The notes beneath the pieces are model-generated. The model was given only the letters and a program-made list of their open reading frames with translations. It did no database searches and had not been told where the DNA came from. A stretch of 64,000 bases of DNA from Paenibacillus sp. HWE-109 (GTDB lineage: Bacteria; Bacillota; Bacilli; Paenibacillales; NBRC-103111): positions 8,698,501-8,762,500 of the forward strand of contig NZ_CP091881.1 of the NCBI RefSeq assembly GCF_022163125.1, given 5' to 3'. Position numbers and translations under genes: made by a program. Below are positions 43,310 through 52,942 of the stretch, piece after piece (the first letter of the stretch is position 1; each line of letters begins with the position of its first letter).

Positions 43310-46300
43310 ATGCGGTTAAAAAGTAAAAGAGTCGGTCTTATGATGCTCTCGGCAGTTATCTTGTCCCTCTCGGCAGCGGCATTCATGGTGTATGCGGCTA
43401 ATGACAGTTGGGAAGACCATGCGTCGACGAGCTGGTACAATGAGGATTACAAGACCTTTACCATCGATACGGAAGAGAAACTGGCCGGGGTTGCCAAGCT
43501 GGTTAACAACGGTGTGACAGATTTTGATAAAAAGGTGCTGGAAGTTAGTGCTAACTTAGACTTGTCAGCTCATAAATGGGAGCCGGTCGGAAGCGCTAGC
43601 CATCCGTTTCGCGGAACCTTGGTGGGAAAAGCAGGACAGATGATGAATCTGTCCGGCCTTACCATCGCAAGCAGCAGTAAGCAAGCTGGGCTTTTCGGCT
43701 ACCTAAGCGGAGCTACAGTTGGAGGCTTCCACGTGCTGGGCAATATTCAAATCAACAGCACGGAAGGCGTCCAAGTCGGTGCTATTGCCGGATTCATGGA
43801 TCAAAACAGCATCGTATACAACATACGAAATGAAGCATCGATCCGCGTTACCTCGACCAAAGAAGCCTATGTCGGCGGTGTTGTGGGCGCTGGCTCCGGC
43901 GAGTTGTCCGACATTGTCAATCAGGCGGGCGTTACGCTGAACGGTTCCACAACGGGAGTTGTTGGCGGTATCGCAGCAGCCTCAACAGGCGGTTCTGGCC
44001 TTTCGCTGAAGAAAATCGAAAATACAGGCGCGGTAACGGTGACAGGCAGCGTATATCAAGCGAATGTGGGCGGTATTCTTGGCTTGGCGAACGCTTCGCT
44101 TTCTATGAAGGATCAAAATACGCTGATCACCAACAGCGCTTTGATCACGGCAACGAACAACACGAGCAGCGTGATCGGCGGTATTGTGGGCCGAGTGGAG
44201 ACCGGGGCGGTTGTGACATTTTCCAATCTGACTTCAAACAAGGGGAACATCTCGGTGTTGGCACCGGGATCGAAGGGGTCATTTGTCGGAGGGCTCGTGG
44301 GGTCCTTCGAACATGATATGCTGCTGGACGTTCCTTTCACTCAAACAGGCACCATTACCAATCAAGCGGGATCATCCATCTTCACAGGTGGCGTAACCGG
44401 AATTGTCTATGGCGACTTCACGTTGGGACAAAACTTCGTTAACACCGTTCCTATCATCGTTAACGGGGATAGTGAACTGTATACAGGCGGGATTGTCGGA
44501 AAAGCGGGAGGAACCGTTACATTTACCAATACGGTTCAAAATAAGGCGTCCCTGCAAGTATCGGGAACCGGGGATCAGGTGTTCACGGGCGGCCTTGTAG
44601 GCTTCGCAGGCAACCGACTCCTCTTTAACAGCACGGTTAAAGACGCTTATATAAACAGCGGGCAGATCACAGTGTCCGGCGCGTCGGAGATATACACAGG
44701 CGGTATTGTTGCGAATAAAGCGTATGTAAAGGCAGCGAATAACGTGCTCAGCAAGGGTGACATTACAGCCACTGGGGCGCAAAAATTGTACACAGGCGGT
44801 TTCGTTGGGATTGTATCCGGCAGCGATACGAATATGAGCAGCGAATCATTCAGCAATAAAATAACGGTCACAGCCTCTTCCTTAGGAGAAGACAGTGCAG
44901 TTTATACAGGTGGTATCGTAGGATACTACGGAGTGAACGGAACACTAGCGAGCCCGGCATTTGCGGGACAGCTGACGGTGACAGGCGGCAAGGGCGCCAG
45001 TACCGGAGGAGCAGCCGGTTATGTAAGCGGCGGGACGATCACGGGAGCGACGATCGGTGGCACAAGCGCAAGCTTCGCCAAGTTGGTTTCCGACGGTCGC
45101 GTTGGTGGTATCGCTGGTTATTTGGATGGAACGGCAGCGGCGTCCAGTGTCCGATTTACAGCTATTCAATCGAGCGGAGCCAGCGGCTTCGCGGGAGGCG
45201 CAGCTGGTCAAGCCAAAGGTACGGTGACCGGCGTGACGGTCGGCTTGGCAGAAGCGGAGAATAATGACTCAGCTGCGATCAGAGTCACAGCGGGGAATAC
45301 GGCAGCTGGCGGCATCGTCGGCGCAGATGACGGGGCACTCTTGATCGCTAACAGCACGGTGAACAAGATGACCATAACTGCCGAGAGTGGTGCAGATCGT
45401 GTTCGAATCGGTGGTGTGGCAGGAGTCGCTTCCGCAAGTGTTACCAGCGGGCAAGCGATCGTCGTTCATAACGTTGCGCTTACAACCCAAGGAGCGGAAA
45501 GCTTGGTTGGTGGCGCCGTGGGCGACAACGGCGCACTGCTGACAGGACTCGTGGTCAACAACGGAACTATCGAGACACGGGGAGCCGCCAGCGCGATCGG
45601 CGGCATCGCCGGATTTACGCGAGGGGATATCTTGAATCCGCGGGTGTATGCAGAAGAAGGCGGTATATTGAAATTTACCGCGAATGGCAAGGACTCCGCG
45701 GTCGGCGGTATCGTTGGCATCGCGGAAGATAGTGTTATCAGAGGCAACGGTCAAGACGGCAATGTGACAGGCGTTGCGATTACGACTTCGAGTACGGCCA
45801 GCGGTGCTCAAGTTGGCGGTATCGTAGGCCGCAGCAATAAGGCGTCGCTTCAAAACATCGTCGCCGAAAGTCCTGTACTCACCGTTTATGGTGTTGGGAC
45901 ACAGGCTGGCGGACTGGCGGGTCAGATGAAGGACGCGTCGATTACACAGTCCTATGCGCTAGGCGTTCTGCCTGATTATATGCTGCTAAGCGTTTATGGC
46001 AGTGATTCACACGCAGGCGGTCTGGTGGGTCAGGCTGAGCGAATTAGTGTGACAGGCAACGCTGTGAAGAACAATGTGGAGAACTTGTCGCTCGTTGTTG
46101 ACAGCCTTGCGAGCGGAGTACACGCAGGTGGATTTGTTGGAACGAATATCGAGAGTAAAGTTGAAAAGGTATTCGGCGCATTCATCAGCCTGACGCCCAA
46201 AGGTCAGAGGTCCGTCGTTGGCGGAATGACAGGCTATAACAAAGGCGCAGAGACAGCGGTGCTGAATTTAAACTTCATTGAGTCATTAGCTATTAATGCC

Positions 46301-49300
46301 GCGGGCACAGCCGTCTCTTCAACGATTGGCGGCATGATCGGTCTCAATGACGCAAGAAGCGGGCAAGCCGATGCGGCTGTGATTGAGAAGGCCGTCAGCA
46401 CGGTGCAAAACAGCCGTGTTCTGGGCAAAATAATCGTCCATGCGCAGTCCGCGATTACGGGCGGCATGATCGGCGAGAATCGCAGTATTTTGGCCAATAA
46501 CAGCATTGCCGAGAAGCTTCCGGTCACCTCAGACGGGAACAACGGTGTTGTTGGCGGTCTGGTTGGCCGAAATACTGGAACGATCTATTATACGTATTCC
46601 AATGCACTTCTAAGCGTCAGCGGCGCATCAACAGTCGCAGGAGGACTTGCCGGAGAAAACAATGGTAACGTTATTGCTTCCTATATTGAAACCGACCTGA
46701 CTGGCAATGCTGTCGGCACGAGCGGGAATTATGCGCTCCTAGGCGGTTTGGTCGGCAAGAATAACGGCACCGTAGACAAAAGTTTTACAGCGGCTAAAGT
46801 AACGGCGAATGGTGCAAACACGTATGCCGGCGGTTTGATTGGCGGAAATACAGGTACGATGATCAACACCTATTCCGCAAAAGAGGTCACGGCAAATGCC
46901 AAAGATGCCTATGCGGGAGGCTTAATTGGTCTAATGAAGGCAGGCAGTGTCAAAGGCAGTTATTCCGCAGGTCAGGTGAATGGCAACAATGGAGCATTGG
47001 CTGGGGGCTTTGCAGGTTATTACGACAATGTGAGCCGAGATCTCATCGACAATTCGTATTATGTGAAGGATGCCAAGCTGGCGATCAACAGCGATCGTCT
47101 TGATTTTGGCGGCGGTACCTATGACGAACTGAAGGCGAGTTCGCGTCTCAGTCCGATTCTTGCGGCTTCTCTCGCGAATCGGGAGACGTTCCCTGTTGAA
47201 TCCAAGTGGACCTTCAGCGATACGGCATGGCGGTTTGGTTCTTTGAACGCTGTCTATCAATACCCTGAACTTAATTTGAGCGCCAACACCGGAGGCACAC
47301 CGGGCGGTTCGAATGGGGGAAGCGGCAACGAGGTTAACATGAACATCAATTGGTATACCAAAAAACCATCCGCCTTACGCTTTGTCATCCAAACTGAAGC
47401 CGATCTGGCGGGGTTGGCGGGGATTGTGAATGGCACGATTACGGGGATGGAGCCGTTTGATTTCAAAGGCCGGGAAATTGATCTGACAGCGCCGATTCGT
47501 CTGCAATCCAATCAATGGGTACCTATTGGCAATAAGGAACAGACTGCGTTCGAGGGATTATTTAGAGGCAATCAATTGTTGATTAGCGGGCTTCAGGTCA
47601 CAGCCAACTCGTATGCCGGATTGTTTGGTGTTATCGGACAGTACGCAACTGTGCAGGATATGAAAATAGAGCCTATCTCCGTCGAGGGGAATCAGTATGT
47701 CGGTGCTCTGGCTGGCTATAACAAAGGCATTGTTACGCAAATTCAAGTTACATTACCCAAACAAGCCAAAGTGGCTAACGGAACCTTCGTCGGCGGCTTG
47801 GCAGGAGTCAATGCAGGCTCGATTGCGCAAGCATCTGTACAAGGTTCGATGATCGGAAATGGGACAGCGCTCGGCGGTATCGCCGGTAATAATTTGTCCG
47901 CAGCTTCGATTACGCAAAGTTTTTCCTACTCGGATCTATGGGTCAGCTCTGGTGCGCCACATGCAGGCGGTATTGCCGGCGAGAACCATGGAATGATTGC
48001 AGACAGCTACAATTCGGGAACGGTGACGGCGAGCGGGATGACCTTATCCAGAGCAGGCGGCATCGTCGGTTATGGCCCGGAAGGCTCCATTGAAGATTCA
48101 ATGAACAGCGGACAAATCTCCGCTAACGTCAATGGCGCCCTAGCCAAGGGCCAAACATTCTTTGGTGGCATTGCAGGACAGTTGGGTCAGCGAGCGACGC
48201 TTCGCAACAATATTTTCGATGAACAGATGCTTCAGCTGAAAACGGCTTATTACAGCGAAGCGGGCAATCGGATGCCGACAGAAGTGAACAAAGCGACAGC
48301 GATGAAAACGGCAGACTTTGTAAAAGCAGATTTGCCTGCTGGGCTTGATCGCTCTGTTTGGAAAGCGAAGGCAGGGTATTACCCGCAATTAGCCGTATTT
48401 AATGGTACGACCGAAAGCGATCTGTCGACTGCCGCGGTTATTTTGAATGCAGATGATAACGCATATCGTACTGTCAGATACTACTATACGCAAACGATGG
48501 ACCCAACCTTGAACTGGGCGACCCAAACGAGCAGTGAACAAACGCTCTTGACGGTGTCCAAGAATGGCAAAAACAGGACGATCGCCATCAACAAGAAGCC
48601 AGTTTTGTATGCGGAGACCGCTGGAAAACCGACGGGCACTGACCCAGCCGATTTCAAGGATAAATTCGATGTGACGCTTGCAACGACGGAGCCTGACGGC
48701 ATCATCTACTATACGGTGGACGGCCGGGATCCGACAGTAAACTCACTCGTGTATGGGCAGTCTATAACACTGGATCGTACAACAACGATCAAAGCTATTG
48801 CTTTTGTTGAGGGGAAAAACAATAGCGAAATTTTCGCGGCTACCTACAAGAAAATGATAGCTGGCGGAGGAGGCGGAGGCTTCTTCCCTCCGGTCGGCAC
48901 GACGGTTGAGGTGCTTGTCAACGGCAAAGCGGAGTCGGCTGGCAGCGAAACGACTTCAGTGAACGGATCCGTTATCACCTCAACGATTGTTCTTAACGAG
49001 CAAGTGTTAGCCAAGCTGCTGGAGCAGCAAGGTGAGAAATCGGAAATTAAGATTCAGTTCGCCAATCGCGCTGACATCACGATCGGCGAGCTGAGCGCCG
49101 ACTTCATCAAGAAGATGGAGAGCAAGAAAGCTACTCTTATTGTGGATACAGGGAAGGCTAGCTACAGCATTCCAGCGCAGCAATTCAATGTGAAGGCCAT
49201 CGCCGAGAAACTCGGGCCGGGTGCTGCGTTGAAAGATATCAAAGTGCGCATTGAAATGCGCGCTGCTGCACCAGAGCTGGCGAAGCGGCTTCAAAGCTCG

Positions 49301-50152
49301 GCTGCAGCAGGCGGATACACACTGTTGACTTCCCCGGTAAGTTTTAAGGCGACTTACACGTATGGTGAAAATACTTATGAAGTCGGTAATTTCGACACTT
49401 ACGTGGAGAGAGCGATTATCTTGCCTGACGAAGCGGCAGCAAGCAAGCTGTCTACGGCCATTGTCGTGGACCAGGAGGGCACCGTTCGTCATGTCCCTAC
49501 CCAGATCCGGCAGGTGGGCGGTAAAAGTTATGCAATCATCCGCACGCAGGCAAGTAGCGGCATGTACGCTCTGATTGCCAGTCCCACATCATTCGCTGAT
49601 GTCGCGGCACACTGGGCTAAAGATACGATTAATGATTTGGGCGCTCGTTTGATTCTAGGCGGCGTTAGTGAGGAATTATTTGAGCCGGACCGTGATATCA
49701 CCCGCGCCGAATTCGCGACCATTATGGTGAAAGCATTGGAGCTCAAAGCGGATGCGGGGAACATGCCATTTGGCGATGTCCACGATTCGGACTGGTACGC
49801 TCCTTATATCCAAGCTGCCCAGCAGCATGGCCTTATTTCCGGGTATGAAGACGGCACGTTTGGCTCCCTGGATGCCATTTCCCGCGAGCAGGCCATGACG
49901 ATCATAGCCAGAGCCATGCAGCTCACAGGATTGGGAGCGACGCTTGCAACCAGCGAAACAGATCAGCAGCTGGCAGGCTTTGCAGATGCACCAGGTGCTG
50001 CTGAGTATGCAAGATCAGGCATAGCCGCAAGCTTGAAAATGGGGCTCGTCTCCGGCCGATCAGAGGCCGAGCTTGCTCCCAGCGCCAACATGACGCGCGC
50101 AGAAGTTGCCGCCATCATCCGAAGATTATTGCAGAAATCCGGCTTGATTTGA
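43310..50152 (+). CDS. Giant GLUG-repeat, SLH-anchored surface protein (2280 aa)
   Basis: Signal peptide with cleavage near VYA/AN. Two blocks each begin with the typical EEKLAGVAKLVN.../ W.P(V/I)G opening (residues ~45 and ~1360) and continue with dozens of GG(I/L)(V/A)G-containing GLUG-type repeats, predicted to form long beta-helical rods (~110-1310, ~1420-1640). Near 1785 a CHB_HEX_C-like sandwich (GIIYYTVDGRDPT) appears, then a poly-Gly hinge (AGGGGGGFFPP) near 1850, and three SLH domains from ~2093 (SFADVAAHWAKD), 2154 and 2223. The ribosome site is weak. Last gene of the operon, followed by a terminator. Together with the 2495-aa protein it would form a fibrous, wall-anchored surface layer. 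Confidence 0.87.
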   Translation: MRLKSKRVGLMMLSAVILSLSAAAFMVYAANDSWEDHASTSWYNEDYKTFTIDTEEKLAGVAKLVNNGVTDFDKKVLEVSANLDLSAHKWEPVGSASHPFRGTLVGKAGQMMNLSGLTIASSSKQAGLFGYLSGATVGGFHVLGNIQINSTEGVQVGAIAGFMDQNSIVYNIRNEASIRVTSTKEAYVGGVVGAGSGELSDIVNQAGVTLNGSTTGVVGGIAAASTGGSGLSLKKIENTGAVTVTGSVYQANVGGILGLANASLSMKDQNTLITNSALITATNNTSSVIGGIVGRVETGAVVTFSNLTSNKGNISVLAPGSKGSFVGGLVGSFEHDMLLDVPFTQTGTITNQAGSSIFTGGVTGIVYGDFTLGQNFVNTVPIIVNGDSELYTGGIVGKAGGTVTFTNTVQNKASLQVSGTGDQVFTGGLVGFAGNRLLFNSTVKDAYINSGQITVSGASEIYTGGIVANKAYVKAANNVLSKGDITATGAQKLYTGGFVGIVSGSDTNMSSESFSNKITVTASSLGEDSAVYTGGIVGYYGVNGTLASPAFAGQLTVTGGKGASTGGAAGYVSGGTITGATIGGTSASFAKLVSDGRVGGIAGYLDGTAAASSVRFTAIQSSGASGFAGGAAGQAKGTVTGVTVGLAEAENNDSAAIRVTAGNTAAGGIVGADDGALLIANSTVNKMTITAESGADRVRIGGVAGVASASVTSGQAIVVHNVALTTQGAESLVGGAVGDNGALLTGLVVNNGTIETRGAASAIGGIAGFTRGDILNPRVYAEEGGILKFTANGKDSAVGGIVGIAEDSVIRGNGQDGNVTGVAITTSSTASGAQVGGIVGRSNKASLQNIVAESPVLTVYGVGTQAGGLAGQMKDASITQSYALGVLPDYMLLSVYGSDSHAGGLVGQAERISVTGNAVKNNVENLSLVVDSLASGVHAGGFVGTNIESKVEKVFGAFISLTPKGQRSVVGGMTGYNKGAETAVLNLNFIESLAINAAGTAVSSTIGGMIGLNDARSGQADAAVIEKAVSTVQNSRVLGKIIVHAQSAITGGMIGENRSILANNSIAEKLPVTSDGNNGVVGGLVGRNTGTIYYTYSNALLSVSGASTVAGGLAGENNGNVIASYIETDLTGNAVGTSGNYALLGGLVGKNNGTVDKSFTAAKVTANGANTYAGGLIGGNTGTMINTYSAKEVTANAKDAYAGGLIGLMKAGSVKGSYSAGQVNGNNGALAGGFAGYYDNVSRDLIDNSYYVKDAKLAINSDRLDFGGGTYDELKASSRLSPILAASLANRETFPVESKWTFSDTAWRFGSLNAVYQYPELNLSANTGGTPGGSNGGSGNEVNMNINWYTKKPSALRFVIQTEADLAGLAGIVNGTITGMEPFDFKGREIDLTAPIRLQSNQWVPIGNKEQTAFEGLFRGNQLLISGLQVTANSYAGLFGVIGQYATVQDMKIEPISVEGNQYVGALAGYNKGIVTQIQVTLPKQAKVANGTFVGGLAGVNAGSIAQASVQGSMIGNGTALGGIAGNNLSAASITQSFSYSDLWVSSGAPHAGGIAGENHGMIADSYNSGTVTASGMTLSRAGGIVGYGPEGSIEDSMNSGQISANVNGALAKGQTFFGGIAGQLGQRATLRNNIFDEQMLQLKTAYYSEAGNRMPTEVNKATAMKTADFVKADLPAGLDRSVWKAKAGYYPQLAVFNGTTESDLSTAAVILNADDNAYRTVRYYYTQTMDPTLNWATQTSSEQTLLTVSKNGKNRTIAINKKPVLYAETAGKPTGTDPADFKDKFDVTLATTEPDGIIYYTVDGRDPTVNSLVYGQSITLDRTTTIKAIAFVEGKNNSEIFAATYKKMIAGGGGGGFFPPVGTTVEVLVNGKAESAGSETTSVNGSVITSTIVLNEQVLAKLLEQQGEKSEIKIQFANRADITIGELSADFIKKMESKKATLIVDTGKASYSIPAQQFNVKAIAEKLGPGAALKDIKVRIEMRAAAPELAKRLQSSAAAGGYTLLTSPVSFKATYTYGENTYEVGNFDTYVERAIILPDEAAASKLSTAIVVDQEGTVRHVPTQIRQVGGKSYAIIRTQASSGMYALIASPTSFADVAAHWAKDTINDLGARLILGGVSEELFEPDRDITRAEFATIMVKALELKADAGNMPFGDVHDSDWYAPYIQAAQQHGLISGYEDGTFGSLDAISREQAMTIIARAMQLTGLGATLATSETDQQLAGFADAPGAAEYARSGIAASLKMGLVSGRSEAELAPSANMTRAEVAAIIRRLLQKSGLI

Positions 50153-50291
50153 GTAACACGCACACCGGATTCCTCCTATTGATACTGTGTTCCTCTAAGT
50201 CGAAAGCGAGTTACTCCCATTGAAACGGGGTAAGTTCCATTCGTCCGGGGTTACTCCCACTCATACCGATATAAGTTTACACGCAAAATGG

Positions 50292-50320
50292 CCGTCAGGA
50301 TCTTCCTGACGGTTTTTCTT
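50292..50320 (+). terminator. Terminator of the giant-protein operon
   Basis: CCGTCAGGA/TCCTGACGG perfect 9-bp stem with a 3-nt loop and TTTTTCTTTT. Between the stop codon and this site (50153-50285) there are short degenerate repeats (GTTACTCCCA twice), no gene. Confidence 0.9.
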
Positions 50321-50357
50321 TTGGAGTGAAAAAGGAGTTAGCCCTGCTGCCTAGTGT

Positions 50358-50392
50358 GGGAGGGAACTACAGTGAGCTATTTTTTTATTCCT
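50358..50392. repeat. Fragment of a family B repeat
   Basis: GGGAGGGAACTACAGTGAGC followed by TATTTTTTTATT matches arm 2 of family B; the preceding GCTGCCT also matches the flank of copies 1 and 3. The remaining arms are missing. Confidence 0.5.
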
Positions 50393-50468
50393 GCACCGTT
50401 GGCTTCATATCCTGTTCCACATTGCTTAACTCGCAAAGGGGGCTGTCTATATGGACAATGGAACTAGT

Positions 50469-52103
50469 GGGGAAGCCCTAACGAACTCAGTAACCTTTAT
50501 TCGATCAAAATGGCTCAATTAAAAAAGCTAACGCATTCCAGATGCGTTATTTCAGACAAATGATCACCATTCCGCCTATAAGCTGCTCGATAACGCCAAT
50601 TCAGTTCATTAGATCGCCAAAGTAGCCATTTTCTCGTGTATAAGCATCATACAGTTCATTGGAATGACGGATTGATGGTGAGGTAGCTCGGGGGTGGAGC
50701 TGATGTGCGCAGCCCGAACGCGGCTGTCGCGCGGGGCCTGGAGGCAGAGCGGAGCCGGCGGCACTCAGTTCTGCTGTTCTGCACGGAAAATAGGTGCCAC
50801 AAGTCAATGTGCTTTTGAGGCAAGCTCCCTTACGAACTCAATACCCTTTATTTGCTCAAAATAGGGCATTTAAAAAATCTAACGAATCCTCGTTGCGTTA
50901 TTCAAGCAAATTGATCACCATTCCGCCTAAAATTTGCTCGATAAAGCCAACTCAGTTCATTAGTTCTTCAAAGTAGCCAGTTTTTCGTGTATAAGCATCA
51001 TACAGTTCATTAGAAAAATAGATTGACGGTGAGGGTGGCTCGGTGGTGGAGCTGATGTGCGCAGCCCGAACGCGGCTGTCGCGCGGGGCCTGGAGGCAGA
51101 GCGGGGCCGGCGGCACTCAGTTCTGCTGTTCTGCACGGAAAATAGGTGCCACAAGCCAATGTGCTTTTGAGGCAAGCTCCCTTACGAACTCAATACCCTT
51201 TATTTGCTCAAAATAGGGCATTTAAAAAATCTAACGAATCCTCGTTGCGTTATTCAAGCAAAATGATCACCATTCCGCCTAAAATTTGCTCGATAAAGCC
51301 AACTCAGTTCATTAGTTCTTCAAAGTAGCCAGTTTTTCGTGTATAAGCATCATACAGTTCATTAGAAAAATAGATTGACGGTGAGGGTGGCTCGGTGGTG
51401 GAGCTGATGTGCGCAGCCCGAACGCGGCTGTCGCGCGGGGCCTGAAGGCAGAGCGGAGCCGGCGGCACTCAGTTCTGCTGTTCTGCACGGAAAATAGGTG
51501 CCACAAGTCAATGTGCTTTTGAGGCAAGCTCCCTTACGAACTCAATACCCTTTATTTGCTCAAAATAGGGTATTTAAAAAATCTAACGAATCCTCGCTGC
51601 GTTATTCAAGCAAAATGATCACCATTCCGCCTAAAATTTGCTCGATAACGCCAACTCAGTTCATTAGATCTTCAAAGTAGCCAGTTTTTCGTGTATAAGC
51701 ATCATACAGTTCATTAGAAAAATAGATTGACGGTGAGGGTGGCTTGGTGGTGGAGCTGATGTGCGCAGCCCGAACGCGGCTGTCGCGCGGGGCCTGAAGG
51801 CAAAGCGGAGCCGGCGGCACTCAGTTCTGCTGTTCTGCACGGAAAATAGGTGCCACAAGCCAATGTGCTTTTGAGGCAAGCTCCCTTACGAACTCAATAC
51901 CCTTTATTTGCTCAAAATAGGGCATTTAAAAAAATCTAACGAATCCTCGCTGCGTTATTCAAGCAAAATGATCACCATTCCGCCTAAAATTTGCTCGATA
52001 ACGCCAACTCAGTTCATTAGATCTTCAAAGTAGCCAGTTTTTCGTGTATAAGCATCATACAGTTCATTAGAAAGATAGATTGACGGTGAGGTGGCTCGGT
52101 GGT
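50469..52103. repeat. 352-bp tandem repeat array, four full units and one partial
   Basis: CAAGCTCCCTTACGAACTCA starts units at 50821, 51173, 51525 and 51877, exactly 352 bp apart; a diverged unit starts at 50469. The last is cut after GGTGGCTCGGTGG (52103). Units 2-5 are almost identical, unit 1 clearly older. Each unit has an AT-rich half with (in unit 1) a perfect TAACGCAT/ATGCGTTA hairpin and a GC-rich half (GCCCGAACGCGGCTGTCGCG). Both strands have short open frames in every unit (60 and 71 codons) because the repeat is uniform; neither has a ribosome site. No gene is supported. Confidence 0.92.
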
Positions 52104-52104
52104 A

Positions 52105-52641
52105 ATTGGCTCAGCCTGTAACGTTGTTTTACAGCGTTACAGCGCCGGCATTGGCTGAGGCACGACAGTAAGGTTGAAATTCAACCTTAACTTGCCTGAA
52201 ATGCCATTCAGAGTGCTCTTTCTCTAGCTATAACGTTGTTTTACAGCGTTACAGCGCCGGCATTGGCCTGAGGCACGACAGTAAGGTTGAAATTCAATCT
52301 TAACTTGCCTGAAATGCCAGTCACAGTGCTCTTTCTTTGCTGTAACGTTGTTTTACAGCGTTACAGCGCCGGCATTGGCCTGAGGCACGACAGTAAGGTT
52401 GAAATTCAACCTTAACTTGCCTGAAATGCCATTCAGAGTGCTCTTTCTCTAGCTGTAACGCTGTTTTACAGCGTTACAGCACCCGCATTGGCCTGAGGCA
52501 GCACAGTAAGGTTGAAATTCAACCTTAACTTGCCTGAAATGCCAGTCACAGTGCTCTTTCTCTAGCTGTAACGTTGTTTTACAGCGTTACAGCGCCGGCA
52601 TTGGCTGAGGCACGACAGTAAGGTTGAAATTCAACCTTAAC
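52105..52641. repeat. 112/113-bp tandem array with conserved hairpins, five units
   Basis: T(G/A)TAACG begins at 52117, 52229, 52341, 52454 and 52567. Each unit has hairpin 1, TGTAACG(T/C)TG-tttta-CAGCGTTACA, and hairpin 2, TAAGGTTGAA-A-TTCAACCTTA; the full units extend hairpin 2 by GGCA/TGCC and GGCATT/AATGCC. Differences between units change G-C to G-T pairs (hairpin 1 in most units, hairpin 2 of unit 2), which keeps an RNA stem. The last unit ends after hairpin 2. Confidence 0.88.
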
Positions 52642-52672
52642 CCGCCTCGCAGTCAATCCCAGACACTCAGCC

Positions 52673-52866
52673 CGCCAAGGCTGCGCCAAGGCTGCGCCAA
52701 GGCTGCGCCAAGGCTGCGCCAAGGCTGCGCCAAGGCTGCGCCAAGGCTGCGCCAAGGCTGCGCCAAGGCTGCGCCAAGGCTGCGCCAAGGCTGCGCCAAG
52801 GCTGCGCCAAGGCTGCGCCAAGGCTGCGCCAAGGCTGCGCCAAGGCTGCGCCAAGGCTGCGCCAAG
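52673..52866. repeat. 11-bp tandem repeat GCGCCAAGGCT, about 17 copies
   Basis: Uninterrupted, nearly perfect copies from 52673 to 52866. It is open in several frames on both strands for trivial reasons. It ends 76 bp before the TGTGAG promoter of the CheY-like gene. The unit length is close to one helical turn, so all copies face the same side of the DNA. It is prone to slippage. Confidence 0.95.
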
Positions 52867-52942
52867 CCTCCTTAGCCGATTTCACCACCAGCATGGAAAC
52901 CAAGTCCACGCGGGGATGATGGCGGGAATAAATCTACGATTA

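Noticed and set aside
50601..51879. Repeated 60- and 71-codon frames in the 352-bp array
   Set aside because: They occur on both strands of each unit with no Shine-Dalgarno and biased composition; they reflect the repeat, not genes.
52579..52909. Open frames on both strands through the 11-bp repeat (RLRQGCAKAAP-type peptides)
   Set aside because: An 11-bp repeat without stops is open in several frames automatically; no ribosome site, and the peptides are pure repeat.
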